Assembly (NCBI GenBank): GCA_016713085.1
Contig: JADJPV010000001.1
Span: 2,191,001-2,255,000 of the forward strand
Direction: 5' to 3'
Length of the DNA stretch: 64,000 bases
Source: Chitinophagaceae bacterium
Lineage (GTDB): Bacteria; Bacteroidota; Bacteroidia; Chitinophagales; Chitinophagaceae
Under the pieces are notes generated by a model. The model saw nothing but the letters and a program-made list of their open reading frames with translations, ran no database searches and was not told the origin of the DNA. The position numbers and the translations under genes were made by a program. Each line of letters opens with the position of its first letter. The stretch's first letter is position 1. Below are positions 36,981 through 49,640 of the stretch, one piece after another.

Positions 36981-37921
36981 TTATTCTTCAGCACCCATTA
37001 CAGGACTCTTATTTAGTTTCTCCCATTTCTGCGAAGTGATATTGTATTGAAAGCTGTATATGGTTTCCTGTTTTTCGGATGGAGCAATGAGATTGTAATT
37101 GAACTCAACACCAAATACAACAAGGTTGCCGCTTTTATCAAAACGCAGTTTTCTTGCTTTGTCATCACCCCTTGGCCCAAAGCCTGTAAGGTTCAGTTGA
37201 AAAACAGGTTTAGATTTAAATTGACCATCTTCATCTATGTTCACAGAGAAAATATTACTTCTTCTTGCTTCGCCAAAAAAAAGAGATTTCTTTTCATTAA
37301 AGTAAACAAGCTCAAGTCCCATCGCATCAATATTGTCAATTTGATCAATTATTTTGGCTTTGTCTGTTACATGGATACTGTAAATGCGGCCCACTTCACC
37401 TGTTCTGGTACTGCCGCTTACTGTTGATGCAAACAGGATTCCAGTTTCACAATCGTAAGCTAAACCAAGAATGCCATAAGGGTTTTCGGGTGATGGTTCT
37501 TTGGCACGTGGCAATTCAATGAATACGTTCATTTCACCACTTACAGGATCTACCTTATAAATTGTATTCTGCTGCTCGGGTTTATTTTCAAAAACATTTA
37601 CAATCGGGATTGGTGCAACAAACACACTGCCATCTTCTGTAATAACTATTGGGCCAAGACCGCCTGCCATTTTCCAGCTTGGATGCTGGTATATTCTTTT
37701 TGCATTTGTGAATTAAGGGGAAATTCAACCAGTGCCAGACCTTTTGTTTTTCTTTCTGATGTGCTGAATGCGGTTCTTCTTTTGTCAAACCCGGTTGACT
37801 GAATAAAAGCAGCCATCTTCTTGCATTCACTAATATACTGAACACCTGTAATGCTTTCTTCATTCTGTTTGCAGGAAAGAAACAGTAAAGGAAACAGTAA
37901 ATAGAAAAGATATTTTTGCAT
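36981..37921 (-). CDS. Propeller-like lipoprotein, one frameshift
   Basis: About 313 aa. The lipoprotein signal (MQKYLFYLLFPLLFLSC) and about 75 residues are in one frame to SQMQK; one A missing from the run near 37700 separates the rest (RIYQHPSWKMAGGLGPIVI). The body has regular beta-blade motifs (VFVAPIPIVNVF, NPYGILGLAYDCETGILFAS, ARKLRFDKSGNLVVFG) as in SMP-30/virginiamycin-B-lyase-like propellers. Function unknown. Eight bp downstream of the amine-oxidase-like lipoprotein gene, so likely in the same operon. Confidence 0.68.
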
Positions 37922-37928
37922 GATTTTT

Positions 37929-39692
37929 TTATTTTACCGGAATAAACATGGGGCCGGAAAAACAGGGATAAGATATTGTACTGTAAACTCCGTTTTTAAC
38001 ATAACTGTCGGCCCAGCAGTATTCGTTTCCTTTTGTATCATCATTTCTTACTACAGGTACATACCACATAACTAAGGATCTTCCGCTTAATGATTCAGGA
38101 GTCGGTTCAATAAATTTTTCCGGGCCCTGTCTGTAATCTGCATTGCAGCATGGGCCAATGGTTACGAGATCGGTTTCTCCTTCGTCTGTTCCGGGTTTAT
38201 TAATTGTAATGTAAGTATAAGCTCTGTCGCCTCTGCCGCCATCTTTAAACTGTCCACGACCGGGTTCAACATAATAGTTCAATCCATTTTGCCCGGAAAT
38301 TTTAAACAGGTATCCTTCTTTAGTGTAAGAAGTATTTGCCTGTTGAAGTTGCCATTTTTCTGTTGCCCAGCTGTTCCAGCCGGTTCCATTCCATTCATCA
38401 AATGTTTGTGAACCACCTGCAAATGCAATACGGATTACCGGACGGTAGGTTCCATCGTTGCCGCAACCTCTTCCAATGTTGGCAACAGCAACACGAAAAC
38501 TGCCGTCATCAAAAAATTCATAGCGCTGTTGATATTTATAATTACATGGCTGTGGCCATCTTTCACTGGAAAAATTCTGTACAAGTACAAATCCAATTTT
38601 CTTTCCATCTTCAATCAGGTCGCTGATTTCAGGAGGCTCTACAGCAATAACTGCTGCTGTACTGAAATACGGGCAACCAATGGCATCGCTGTAACCAAAT
38701 CCTTCTGTATCACTGTAGCTCACATGCCAGTCAACAAGTTTGGCACTGCTTACTATTGGTTTGCTTTTATACTGAACATTTGATATACGCAAACCATCAC
38801 TGCTGGTAATCATATAATTCATCTTCCATCCATTTCGTTCAAGGTTGAGTTCGTTTTTGCAAAAACATTCTGTGATTGTTTCGTTTTCAATTTTACGGAG
38901 AGTTACTGAAGATTCGGGTCCGGCACTGCCAACATTTGTCCAGCGTAAACCCGCAACTTTTAATTCAGTTAAATCAACAATTGTCCATAATGCTTTTACG
39001 CCTTTTACAAAAGTGGGCGCCACACAAAGATGCAGGCTGCGTTCGCAACGGCTCCGGTTAAGTGAAGTTTTAGTGGCAGACATGACCGCATCTTTTTCTC
39101 CCGGTTTAAAGCCAAGCACTTTTTGTACTTCTGTATTGGCTGCGGCAATATGAATGGCAATTGTTTTTAAATGCTGTGGAATTTCCGGTTGAGTGTTGGG
39201 CACATGTGTTACCTGTAATACCTGTTTGCTGTTTACATTCACCAATCCAACAGTTGTAAGGTTTAATGCAAAATTGTATAACTCTACTTTATAACAACTT
39301 CCATCCGTACAAAATCCTCTTGTTGTTTTATTAAAATCGCTTTCTCTTGCTTTATAAATATTGAATATTTCATTGCGAAATGCATTTTTTGAAATACTGT
39401 CTCTCAGGTATTTTATAAAATCTGCATTGGAAAGACAGATTGTTTCTGCATCTTTCATCATTTGGTCGGCACTATCCTGGAATAATAAAACAGGCACTGG
39501 CTGCTGCAGGGTTGTTTTTACTTTTTCAAGATAAGCAGATATTTCAGGCAAGGTAATGCTTGCAGTATCGTTCAGTAAATAAGCGGTCTTTGCATCATCA
39601 TTTTCTGCGGTTTTTTCTGCAGTATTATTTTCATTACAGGAAAAGCAGGCTGTTAGTAAAACCAGGAGAAGCGAAAAATTCAGTTTTTTCAT
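37929..39692 (-). CDS. Lipoprotein with a divergent copper-amine-oxidase-like domain
   Basis: 587 aa. Lipoprotein signal (LLTACFSCNENN). The C-terminal 350 residues resemble the catalytic domain of copper amine oxidases by pattern: VDWHVSYSDTEGFGYSDAIG, then CNYKYQQRYEFFDDGSFRV, which parallels the cofactor region NY(D/E)Y...DG of that family, and SLVMWYVPVV near the end. The Tyr that becomes topaquinone would be conserved, but the following acid is Lys and the His-x-His copper ligands appear replaced (TYRPVIRIAF). I infer a distant, possibly non-catalytic relative. It follows the di-heme peroxidase gene by 24 bp. Confidence 0.55.
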   Translation of the reverse strand: MKKLNFSLLLVLLTACFSCNENNTAEKTAENDDAKTAYLLNDTASITLPEISAYLEKVKTTLQQPVPVLLFQDSADQMMKDAETICLSNADFIKYLRDSISKNAFRNEIFNIYKARESDFNKTTRGFCTDGSCYKVELYNFALNLTTVGLVNVNSKQVLQVTHVPNTQPEIPQHLKTIAIHIAAANTEVQKVLGFKPGEKDAVMSATKTSLNRSRCERSLHLCVAPTFVKGVKALWTIVDLTELKVAGLRWTNVGSAGPESSVTLRKIENETITECFCKNELNLERNGWKMNYMITSSDGLRISNVQYKSKPIVSSAKLVDWHVSYSDTEGFGYSDAIGCPYFSTAAVIAVEPPEISDLIEDGKKIGFVLVQNFSSERWPQPCNYKYQQRYEFFDDGSFRVAVANIGRGCGNDGTYRPVIRIAFAGGSQTFDEWNGTGWNSWATEKWQLQQANTSYTKEGYLFKISGQNGLNYYVEPGRGQFKDGGRGDRAYTYITINKPGTDEGETDLVTIGPCCNADYRQGPEKFIEPTPESLSGRSLVMWYVPVVRNDDTKGNEYCWADSYVKNGVYSTISYPCFSGPMFIPVK

Positions 39693-39716
39693 AAAAAAGA
39701 AATGAAGTGCTGCAAA

Positions 39717-40807
39717 TTACTTATTTGCATTTGTTTTGAGAGGATTCAGAAAAGAAGGATTGCTGAGAACAGATGAATCAGTTAAGCAGTACAGGAAATT
39801 AACCAGGTCAATTTGTTCTGAAGGTGTAATACTGTAACCGGTTATCAGTTTGCTTTTGTATTCATTTAAACGTCCATCTCCCTTCCAAATGCCCTTCTCA
39901 ATATGTCTTCCTCCTTTTTCAAAAACAAGTAATGCATCTTCCAGAGTTTCGGCACTTCCATCATGAAAATAAGGGGCCGTAAATAAAAGATTACGGAGGG
40001 TTGGTGTTCTGAATTTTCCTTTGTCCGTTTCTTTTTTTGACACAGTAAATAATCCATTATCGTCATTTGCATAATTATTACCTGCAATATTATACAACCC
40101 AATATTATAGTACTGCTGATCAACAGGCATAGATGAATCAGCACCAAAAAAAGGCGGAACATGACAGCTTCTGCAGTTCAGTTTCGTTGAATTAAAAAGC
40201 TGTTCGCCTCTTAAAGCAGATGCACTGATGGCAGAACGGTTTCCTTTTTTGTAGAGGTCATATGGTGCGTTCATACTTTGCAGGGAGGCAACATAAACAG
40301 CAATGGCGGTTTTTATATTCTTCCAGGTAACGGGATCATTATCATCGGGAAATGATTGAGTAAACAACATTTCGTATTGCTTATTTTTTTCAGTTTCTCC
40401 AGAACAAGCGGATCATATTTCTGCAGACCCATTTCAATAACACTGTGACTGAACAAAGGGCGTTCCATTTGCTGTTCAAGTGAAGTAACAGAAGTATCGG
40501 CCCAGTTAAAAAATTTGTTTGCTGATACATTAATGAGGCCTTGCGTATTTCTTGTACTCATGTCGGCAAAAGCACCAAGTGTTCTTTTATAACGATCTGT
40601 AAAAGCAAACTGAGGGTTATGACAGGAAGCACAGGACTTACTGTTGTTAGCAGACAGAACAGGATCGAAGAAAAGAAGCTTGCCGGTTTCCGAAATCGTT
40701 TGCGGAGAATTATTTTTCTCATTGCATCCTCCAGTGAGCAAAGCAGAAAAGCAGAAAGATGCAACGACTAATAAAGAGAAAGCAGAACGGATTTTTTTTT
40801 GAAACAT
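39717..40807 (-). CDS. Di-heme cytochrome c peroxidase/MauG-family lipoprotein, one frameshift
   Basis: About 363 aa. ATG 40807 opens a lipoprotein signal (SALLTGGCNEK); the longer frame to 40978 is not needed. Two heme-binding motifs are present, CASCH (in NSKSCASCHNPQFAFTD) and CRSCH (LNCRSCHVPPFFG), plus the family RTPTLRN and PYFHDGS. The frame breaks at an A-run near 40385 where one A is missing (LEKLKK then NKQYEMLFTQSFPDD). Members reduce peroxide or oxidise protein substrates in the periplasm. First gene of the leftward group with the amine-oxidase-like and propeller lipoproteins, and divergent from the SdrD-repeat gene. Confidence 0.88.
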
Positions 40808-41041
40808 GTTTGTGAATGCAACTTTTGAAATAAAGATTTCGTCAGATGCAAAATAAAAGAAACTAATTATAAAAAAATAAGTGGTTACACTTAAACATAA
40901 ATAATATTTTAGTAATATTGCCGGCGTTAAACAAATAGACTCCAATAAATCCAATGTTGTGTTTAGCCAATCCAGCATAAGCCAAATGGTTGATGCGCCA
41001 CCTTACCATCTTCATTGATTTATAAAACATCAAACCAATTC

Positions 41042-44000
41042 ATGAAAAGAGTTTTACAGCTTTTTACTGCTACTTTATTGTGTGTTACCTTTTTTGCATT
41101 ATCTGCCAGTGCACAAACAACCGGGACAATGTTTCGTGATTTTAACGGAAACGGAACCCGTCAGAATACTGCAGGTACTTTTGTTGAGCCCTTAGTGCAG
41201 GGTATTATTGTGAATGCCTATAACAGCAGCGATGTTCTGATAGCATCTTACACAAGCTCAGCTGCAGGTACTTTCAGTATTCCGCTAACCGGAAGTACTT
41301 ATAGCGGAACGCCGGGTTCTAATACAGGTTCAATCGCAAATGGAGTTGCAGTTCGACTTGAGTATATCATTACTGCAACCTGTGGACTAAATCCAAATGT
41401 TGATTACAGTTCCAATAGCGGTAATGTATACGGAACTGCTGTTCGCTTTGTAAACGGAGGCAGCACCGGTAATAATTATGCAATCAATGACCCTTCTCAT
41501 TATGTAAAAACGGTGAACCCTTACTTTTTTGCAATCCGCCAGGTATATGGTGATCCATTGGCAGGTTCAGGTACTGCTACCACAAGACCGGCCATTGAGG
41601 GCACACCTTACAACGCAAGCCTTTCGGCACCAGGTACAACAACACCGGCACAGCGAACTCTTGCTGCAAGTTATATTGGCAGCTGTTATGGCTTGGCTTA
41701 CAGTAAGCAATCAGGTAAACTGTTTACAGCAGCATATCTGAAACGTCATGTGGGTTTGGGAATTTTAGGAAGCGGTGGTATTTATATGGTGGACTCTTCG
41801 CTCTCTACAGCATCAGTAACTAACTTTTATAACCTGGATGCAAATGCTGCTCCCACCCGTTCAAACGCAGCAGCTGGTGCGCCAGCTTACGGAAACACTA
41901 CATCTTATACAATACCTGTAACTGCACCAACAGGTATTTCAATCAATTATCTCGGAGCTGTCGATCCTGTTTCCGGCCTTCCTCTTGGATTAGGTGTTGT
42001 AGGTACAAACGTGCAGCGTGGCCTTACCGGAAGTGCTGCTGCAACAAATGCTGATCCTGCTGCATACGGACAAGTGGGTACTGTGGGTCTTGGTGATCTT
42101 GAAATTTCTGAAGATGGAAATAATTTATTTGTTGTGAATTTATACGACAGAAAAATTCACAAGCTTACTTTAAACAATGCAAAAAATCCAACATCAGTTA
42201 CTACAACAGCCTCTTTTTCTTTACCGGCACCTCCGTTACGCAGTTCGCTTGGTGGAGGATATGCTGTAACATATGCAGGGGATAACACGCAGTTTTATGA
42301 TGGTACAAAAGGACGGTTGCGTCCATTTGCGTTGAAATATTATCGTGGTAAACTCTATGTAGGTGCTGTTACAACAGGAGAAGGCGTTGGTGCAGTATCA
42401 ACTACAGATAATAATGCAGGAAATCCTGAGTATACTGATTTATGGGCTTATATATTTGAATTTGATCCGGCAACCAATACATGGACTTCAGCTCCTGTAC
42501 TTCAATTTCCGCTGAATTTTAACAGAGGTCTTGATGGTGATGGATACAATGAGACATTTGCACTTTGGAAGAATACCAGTATGACAACCGGATTTACATG
42601 GACAGGAGCTAATAACATCCGTATGTTTTATGCGCAGGCGATGCTTACAGATATTGAATTTGATCCCAATGACGGTTCAATGATTCTTGGTTTGAGAGAC
42701 AGAATTGGTGATCAGATAGGACATTTTCAAAACAAATTGAATAATGCAGCAGGTGAAGTTGGAACAGCTCTGGGTGAAATTCTAAGAGCATACAGAACGT
42801 CTTCCTGTTCATTTGAACTGGAAACAAATGGTAAAGAAGGAGCCAGCAGTCCAAATGCAGCAACAACAGGTGCAGGAAACGGACAGGGCCCCGGTGGCGG
42901 TGAGTTTTATTACCAGGATAATGTATATGATGCTTCCGATGGAAATCCCAATGCAACTTTCCATAACAACACAACAGAGGGGTCGCTTGCTTTATTGCCG
43001 GGAACTGGAAATGTAATGGTTACCAGTATGGATCCTGCTGATGTATGGCAACAGGGGGTAGATTGGTTTTCAAATACGAACGGTACTAACACAAGAAATC
43101 ATGCAATGGAAGTGGCGAATGCAGCAAATAATTCTACCGGCTATTCAGGAAAGGGTTCAGGCATGGGTGATATTGAGTTGATTTGTTATTCTGTAATTGA
43201 AATAGGTAACAGGATATGGAATGATGCAAATGGAAATGGTATTCAGGATGCAGGTGAAGCAGGACTAAGCGGAGTTGCACTTGAACTTTTTCTGGATGCA
43301 AATAATGATGGCGTACCTGATGCAGCTGCTATTGGGTCGGTAACAACAGATGCCAACGGGAATTTCTTCTTCACTAGTTTAGCAGGTACTGATGCAACAG
43401 GTATTGATTATGCTGTGAGTATTGAAACGAATCAAAATTATATTATCCGTGTAGCTGCCTCCGACTGGACGGGGGGAGCAGGAACGGGTGATCTTCTGAA
43501 TTATCGTTTAACCGCCACGGATATAACGGGTAATGGGGCCGTTGATTTCAGTGATAATGATGCATCAATGACAGGAGGAGGTTCCACGCTTCCGCAAATA
43601 CGTTTTACAACAGGCTCATCAGGACAAAGTAATCACAACCTTGATTTTGGATTTACACAACTAGGCGGAATAGGTGATAAAGTTTGGTTAGATAACGGAA
43701 CAGGCGGTGGAACTGCCAACGATGGTTTACAGAATGGTGGAGAGGTTGGCGTTGCAGGCATAACAGTTGAGTTGTTTTTAAACGGAATAAGAACTGCATC
43801 AACTGTAACAGATACATACGGAAATTATTTCTTTAATAATCTTGCAACAGGTGGCGGTAATGTATATACAGTTCGTGTAACACCTCCTGCCAATTACAGT
43901 TTCAGTTCACAAACAAATGCATCTGCTGATTTAGGTAATGATGCAACGGGAAGTGATATTAATCCGTTAACAGGTATATCATATAATGTTACGTTAACAG

Positions 44001-47000
44001 CAGGTGAAGTGGAACGTGATATTGATGCTGCATTAATTTTTAATACAGTTACAGCTCTACCATCTATCGGTGATAAGGTTTGGTTTGATAATGGCCAGGG
44101 TGGCGGTACTGCCAATGATGGAATACAAAATGGTACTGAACCTGGTGTTGCAGGAATAACAGTTACTCTTTATCGTGATATCAATACGGATGGAGATGTG
44201 GCTGATCCCACAGAAATTATTGCAACTACTGTTACGGATGCAAATGGTAACTATCTCTTTACAAACCTGCTGGCTGCTGCCAATTACCAGGTAGGCTTCA
44301 GCTTACCACCAACATTTATCTTCTCTGCAAAAGATGCAGGAGGAAATGATAATACTGACAGTGATGTAAATACAGGTGGTGCCAATTTTGGAAAAACTGA
44401 TTTCTTTACACTTGCTGCAAGCGATATTCTTACAATAGATGCAGCCATCAATAATTCATCTGCAGCAACAACTGCAAGTATTGGCGACAGAGTGTGGAAT
44501 GATCTTGACCATGATGGCATACAGGATGCTGATGAACCCGGAATACAGGGAGCAACAGTTGGATTGTATCAAAGCAATGTACTGATAACAACAACTGTTA
44601 CTGATGCATTTGGCAACTTCCAGTTTACCAATCTTGCTCCAGGCTCCGGTTATGAAGTAAGAGTTACATCACCTGCAGGTTATACAATTACAACGCAGGA
44701 TGTAAGTGGTAATACACAGAATGATGTGGACAGTGATATTAATGGAACAGGATCAAGCGGTCAGTTTAATTTAGTGGCCGGTCAGCGTAAAGATGTTGAT
44801 GCAGGTTTGTATAATAGTACAGCTGGATTGAACAGCATCGGCAATTTTGTATGGAATGATCTGGATGGTGATGGTGTACAGGATGCAGGAGAACCAGGTG
44901 TTGCAGGTGTGAGTGTTATTATTCGCACATCAACTGGGGCACAGGTTGACAATCCTTCACGTGCAGGAACACAGGATTATGTTGTAACTACTGATAAAAA
45001 TGGTGCTTACCGTTTTGCTGATTTAGCAAATGGAAACTATGTTCTGATATTCAGTAACCTGCCAAATGGGTACACTTTTACTACAGCGACAGGTGCAGGT
45101 GATAATGCAAATAATACAAACAGTGATGTAACTGCTGCAAGCGGAACAACTGCCATATATAATTTAACGGGCGGTGAATATGATGCTACAATTGATGCAG
45201 GTCTTGTGAGAGGTATTTCTACCGGTGGCCCAAGCCTTGGCAGCAAAGTTTGGTATGATCTCAATGCAAATGGTATTCAGGATGCTGGTGAACTCGGAGT
45301 TTCAGGTGTAACGGTTACGCTCAACAGTCCGGGTATTGATGGTATTGTTGGCAATGGTGATGATGTAACAGGCATTGCTGCATTAACAACCAACTCCTTA
45401 GGTGAATATTTATTTACAAGTGGAAATGTACCGGGAGGATTGAATTCTCAACAGCAAACCAGGGGACGAATGATAATGCTGACAGTGATGCAGGAGCAAC
45501 AGGGGTAACGGGGCTTTATATTCTTGGCTTTACTGAAGAAAATCTTACTGTTGATGCAGGTATCAATAATCCGTCTGCTACTTTAGGAAGCATTAGTAAT
45601 CTTGTTTATAACGATGCTGATGGCGATGGTGTACAGGATGCAGGTGAACCTGGTGTTCCGGGTGTAACGGTACGTATATACAATGATGGTGTTGATGGTA
45701 TTGCAGGAAATGCAGATGATGTGTTGATTGCAGTAACAACAACTGATATCAATGGTAATTACCTGTTTGATGGATTAGCTGCCGATAATTATACACTCTA
45801 CTTCAGTAACTATCCTTCAGGATATGTTGCAACAAATAAAGACCTCGGCGGTAATGATGCATTGGATAGTGATCCGAATGGAACAGGTAAAACAGATGCA
45901 GTTACACTTGCAGCAGGACAGGATAAAACAGATGTTGATTTTGGAATCCGCAGTACAACCACTGCAGTACTTGGAAATTCTGTATGGTTTGATAATGATA
46001 ATGATGGTGTACAGGATGCAGGCGAACCTGGTATTCCGGGGGTAACGGTTATTCTTTACAATCAGGGTACAGGGTTACCGGTTGCAAGTATGATTACTGA
46101 AGCAAATGGTGCGTACCTCTTTATGAATATTATACCGGGCACTTATTTTGTTGAGTTCAGTAATATTCCAAGCGGTACAACATTTACCCAGCAGAATACA
46201 GCAGGCGATAATGGAGATAATACAAACAGTGATGCAAACCCTGCTGATGGCAGAACAGGCAATATTGTATTAACTGCTGGTGAAGTTGATTTAACGATTG
46301 ATGCAGGTGTACGCAGACAAACAACAGCATCAGTTGGTAACAACGTTTGGTACGATACAAATGGTAATGGTGTTAAAGATGCAGGTGAATCTCCTGTTGG
46401 CGGTATCACTGTTTCATTAGTGAGCGGTGGCGTTACAATCGCAACAGCTGTAACAGGTGATGACGGTACTTACCTGTTTGCAAATGTTACACCGGGAACT
46501 TATACCATGCAGTTTGGCAATCTGCCTTCCGGAGCTGCTTACACAACTCAAAACAGTGGTGGAGCAGGTAATGATAATAACAGTAACCCAAATGGTGCAG
46601 GGTTAACGCTGACGTTTACAGTTGCAGCCGGTGGTTCAGACATTTCAATTGATGCAGGTTTAATTGGAACTCCATTGCCGGCTGAAGGATTAATTCTTGC
46701 CGCAGCATTGAGTGGCAGCCAGGTTTCATTAAACTGGAAAACAATCAGTGAAAACAATACGGATCGTTTCGCAATTGAACGCAGTACAAATGGCATAAGC
46801 TTTATAAAAATTGGTGCAGATATTTCTGCTGCAGGCAGCAGTGCATTTGAAAAGCAATACAATCAAAAAGATGATATTACAGCAGTGCAGCATAACGGAA
46901 CATTGTATTACCGTGTAAAACTGTACGATCAAAACGGCAGTTATAAATACAGTAATGTAACAGCAGTAATAGTAAAAACCACGGGCATTAAAGTTTGGCC

Positions 47001-47238
47001 AAATCCATTTACTGAACTTTTGCAGGTAAACATAACAGCACAAAATGCAGGAAAAGTTGAATTGCGGATCAGCGATGCAGCGGGACGAGTTGTACTCACA
47101 CAACAGCAAAAAGTATCAGCAGGAGTAAACCAGTTGATTCTGCCGGGTCTTTCACGGTTAACCAAAGGAACCTATATTGTTGAAGTAATTAACCTGAAAG
47201 ATAACAGCAGAACTGCATATAAACTCACAAAGGAATAA
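41042..47238 (+). CDS. Giant SdrD-repeat surface protein with C-terminal T9SS sorting domain, one frameshift
   Basis: About 2,065 aa. ATG 41042 gives the signal peptide (LFTATLLCVTFFALSASAQ). Residues about 30-715 are a beta-rich region with propeller-like blades (VGLGDLEISEDGNNLFVVN). Nine SdrD_B-type repeats follow, then an FnIII-like module (VSLNWKTISENNTDRFAIER) and a type IX secretion sorting domain (GIKVWPNPF ... YIVEVINLKDNSRTAYKL). The frame breaks near 45440 (GNVPGG) and resumes as TANQGTNDNADSDAG. Expected at the cell surface as an adhesin or matrix protein. Terminator follows. Confidence 0.88.
43199..46668 (+). repeat. Nine SdrD_B-type domain repeats
   Basis: Units of about 340-470 nt begin with (I/L/V)G(N/D)xVWxD and carry the acidic loop D(A/G)NGxGxQDAGEPG(V/I)xGV; starts near 43202, 43670, 44070, 44480, 44840, 45238, 45588, 45969 and 46334. 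The acidic loops fit calcium binding, which rigidifies such stalks. Confidence 0.85.
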
Positions 47239-47260
47239 ACCAACACTAACTGTCAATACA

Positions 47261-47287
47261 GCCGCTCAGAAATGAGCGGCTTTTTTT
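47261..47287 (+). terminator. Terminator after the SdrD-repeat gene
   Basis: Perfect 8-bp stem GCCGCTCA / TGAGCGGC with loop GAAA, followed by seven Ts. Confidence 0.92.
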
Positions 47288-47359
47288 GTAAAAAAATCTT
47301 TCTAAAACATTTGGTTTATAAAATAAACTACTCTATGTTTGTGATCTATTTACGAAAAC

Positions 47360-49612
47360 ATGAAACAGATAACCTTACTCATCATCAGCCTTATCAGCCT
47401 TGTTTCCAGCTGGTCACAAACTACCATCACCGGCACAGTTACCGATGGGAAAAAAACAAGCTGTTGCCGGTGCTTCTTTAGCCATTAAAGGATCTTACGA
47501 CGGAGCAACTGCCGATTCATCGGGCCGTTTCCGTTTTAAAGCATTTGATAAAGGAACACAGATTCTTGTTGTAAGTGCAGTAGGATACAAAACACTTGAA
47601 TTAACCTTGGAACTCAAAGGTGGTGAAATGCAACTGCCGGTTCAGTTAAAACAGGAAATCACTGAAATGAGTGCGGTAGTAATTACAGCCGGTGCTTTTG
47701 AAGCCAGCGATCGTAACAGGGTGGCAGCAGTTTTAACTTCTATTGATATTGTTACAACTGCCAGTGGTAATGGCGATGTAACAGGGGCATTGAAAACCTT
47801 ACCGGGTGCACAACAGGTAGGAGAGAGTGAAGGTCTTTTTGTAAGAGGAGGTACAGCTTCCGAAACAAAAACATTTATTGATGGAACATTGGTAAATAAT
47901 TTTTTCTACACAAGTACACCGGGCATTGCATCAAGAGGAAGATTTTCTCCGTTTATTTTTAAAGGAACCGTTTTCAGCACTGGCGGTTACAGTGCTTTAT
48001 ATGGACAAGCCTTATCATCAGCTTTAATTCTTGAGTCAATTGATTTGCCCGAACAATCTTCTGCCAACTTGAATGTATCCATATTGAGCCTGGGTGCTGG
48101 ATTTCAGAAACTGGAAAAAAATAAAAAATCATCATGGGGTGTGAATTATAATTATTCCAATTTAACTCCTGCCTTTGCCATCATCAAACAGGAACAGGAA
48201 TATGCAACAGCACCAACAGCTCATAATATGGATGCAAACTTCCGTATCAAAACATCGAAGAATGGAATGTTGAAATACTATGGATATTATACAACCAACA
48301 ACGTGGCATTTACACAAAACAGTCTCGACTCTCTCGGATATAAGGACAAGTTCTCTTTAACAAACGGAAACATGTACCACAATCTGTCATGGAAAGAGAG
48401 TTTAAAGAATAAATGGAAGTTTATAGCCGGTGTATCTGTATCAACCAATAACGATGATATTAGTTTTGATATGCAGGATGATCAGAAAAATGATGTCTTG
48501 TTAAATGGATTACAGTTCAAAACATTTGATATTGAAAGCAAAGGTTTTTATGGCAATGCCAAACTGGTGCTGGAAAAGAAGTTCAGGGATTGAATGCCCT
48601 GCGTTTTGGAACAGAGTATAATCACAGTGATGATAAAAGCACATTCACTGCTTATAATGGCGCTAAGTTCAACAGTCGTATTATTGAAAATGTATATGCC
48701 CTGTTTGCTGAGCAGGATATTTATCTCACCAATAACCTGGCAGCGAAATTTGGTGCAAGAGCAGAATACACTGCATTGCTCGATAAGGCAAATATTGCTC
48801 CACGAATTTCATTGGCATATAAACTTGGAAAACAAAGCCAGGCATCATTGGCGTACGGTATTTTTTATCAGAACCCTGAATTGAAATACCAGCCGTCAGT
48901 AAATCCGTTACTGTTTATGAAAGCTGAGCATTATATTGCCCAGTACCAGAAAACAACCAGCCTCACAACGTTTCGTTTGGAAGCATTCTACAAGAAGTAT
49001 CAGAATCTCATTAAAACAACAAACATAAATGGCCGTGAAGTTGCCAGCAGTAACAAGGGTTACGGCGATGCCAATGGGTTTGAATTATTCTGGAGAGATA
49101 AGAAGAATGTAAAGAATGTGGATTACTGGATCTCTTACTCTTATCTCAATACAAAAAGGGATTTCCTGAACTTCCCAACTGCTATCACACCCAATTTCGC
49201 AGCCAATCATACCGCATCACTGGTAATGAAGATGTTTGTTACCAAGTTGAAAACAAACATCAACTTTTCTTATAACTATGCAAGCGGAAGGCCTTATTAT
49301 AATATTCAGTATGATCCCAATACAAGCAAAACATTTTTTGCAGACAAAGGAAGAATACCCGATTATCACAACGTAAGTTTTGCATTAAACTATCTGCCCA
49401 GCATCGGTAAGAAAAATGCAAAAGCCTTTGCGGTGTATGTGCTCAGTGTAAGTAATATTTTCAATATTAAACAGGTGTACGGTTACAGTTATTCAACCAA
49501 CGGTATGCGGAAACAGGAGTTAGTACCGCCATCGAGAATGTTTGTGTTCATTGGAGCATTCATCAGTTTTGGTGTAGACAGAACAGATGATGCCATCAAC
49601 AATAATTTATAA
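47360..49612 (+). CDS. TonB-dependent receptor with carboxypeptidase-like plug extension, two frameshifts
   Basis: About 750 aa. ATG 47360 gives the signal MKQITLLIISLISLVSSWSQ and the first strand of a CarboxypepD_reg-like domain (ITGTVTDGK). One extra A at about 47450-47456 breaks the frame; it resumes as KQAVAGASLAIKGSYDG. A plug domain follows (GDVTGALKTLPGAQQVGESE, then GLFVRGGTASETKTFIDG) and then beta-barrel strands. A second break near 48587 separates LVLEKKF from LNALRFGTEYNHSDD. No SusD partner is adjacent, so import of a siderophore-like, vitamin or other ligand cannot be assigned. The ATG of the next gene follows 29 bp later. Confidence 0.83.
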
Positions 49613-49640
49613 ATCAACTCATCAACCAAACAATTTTATT

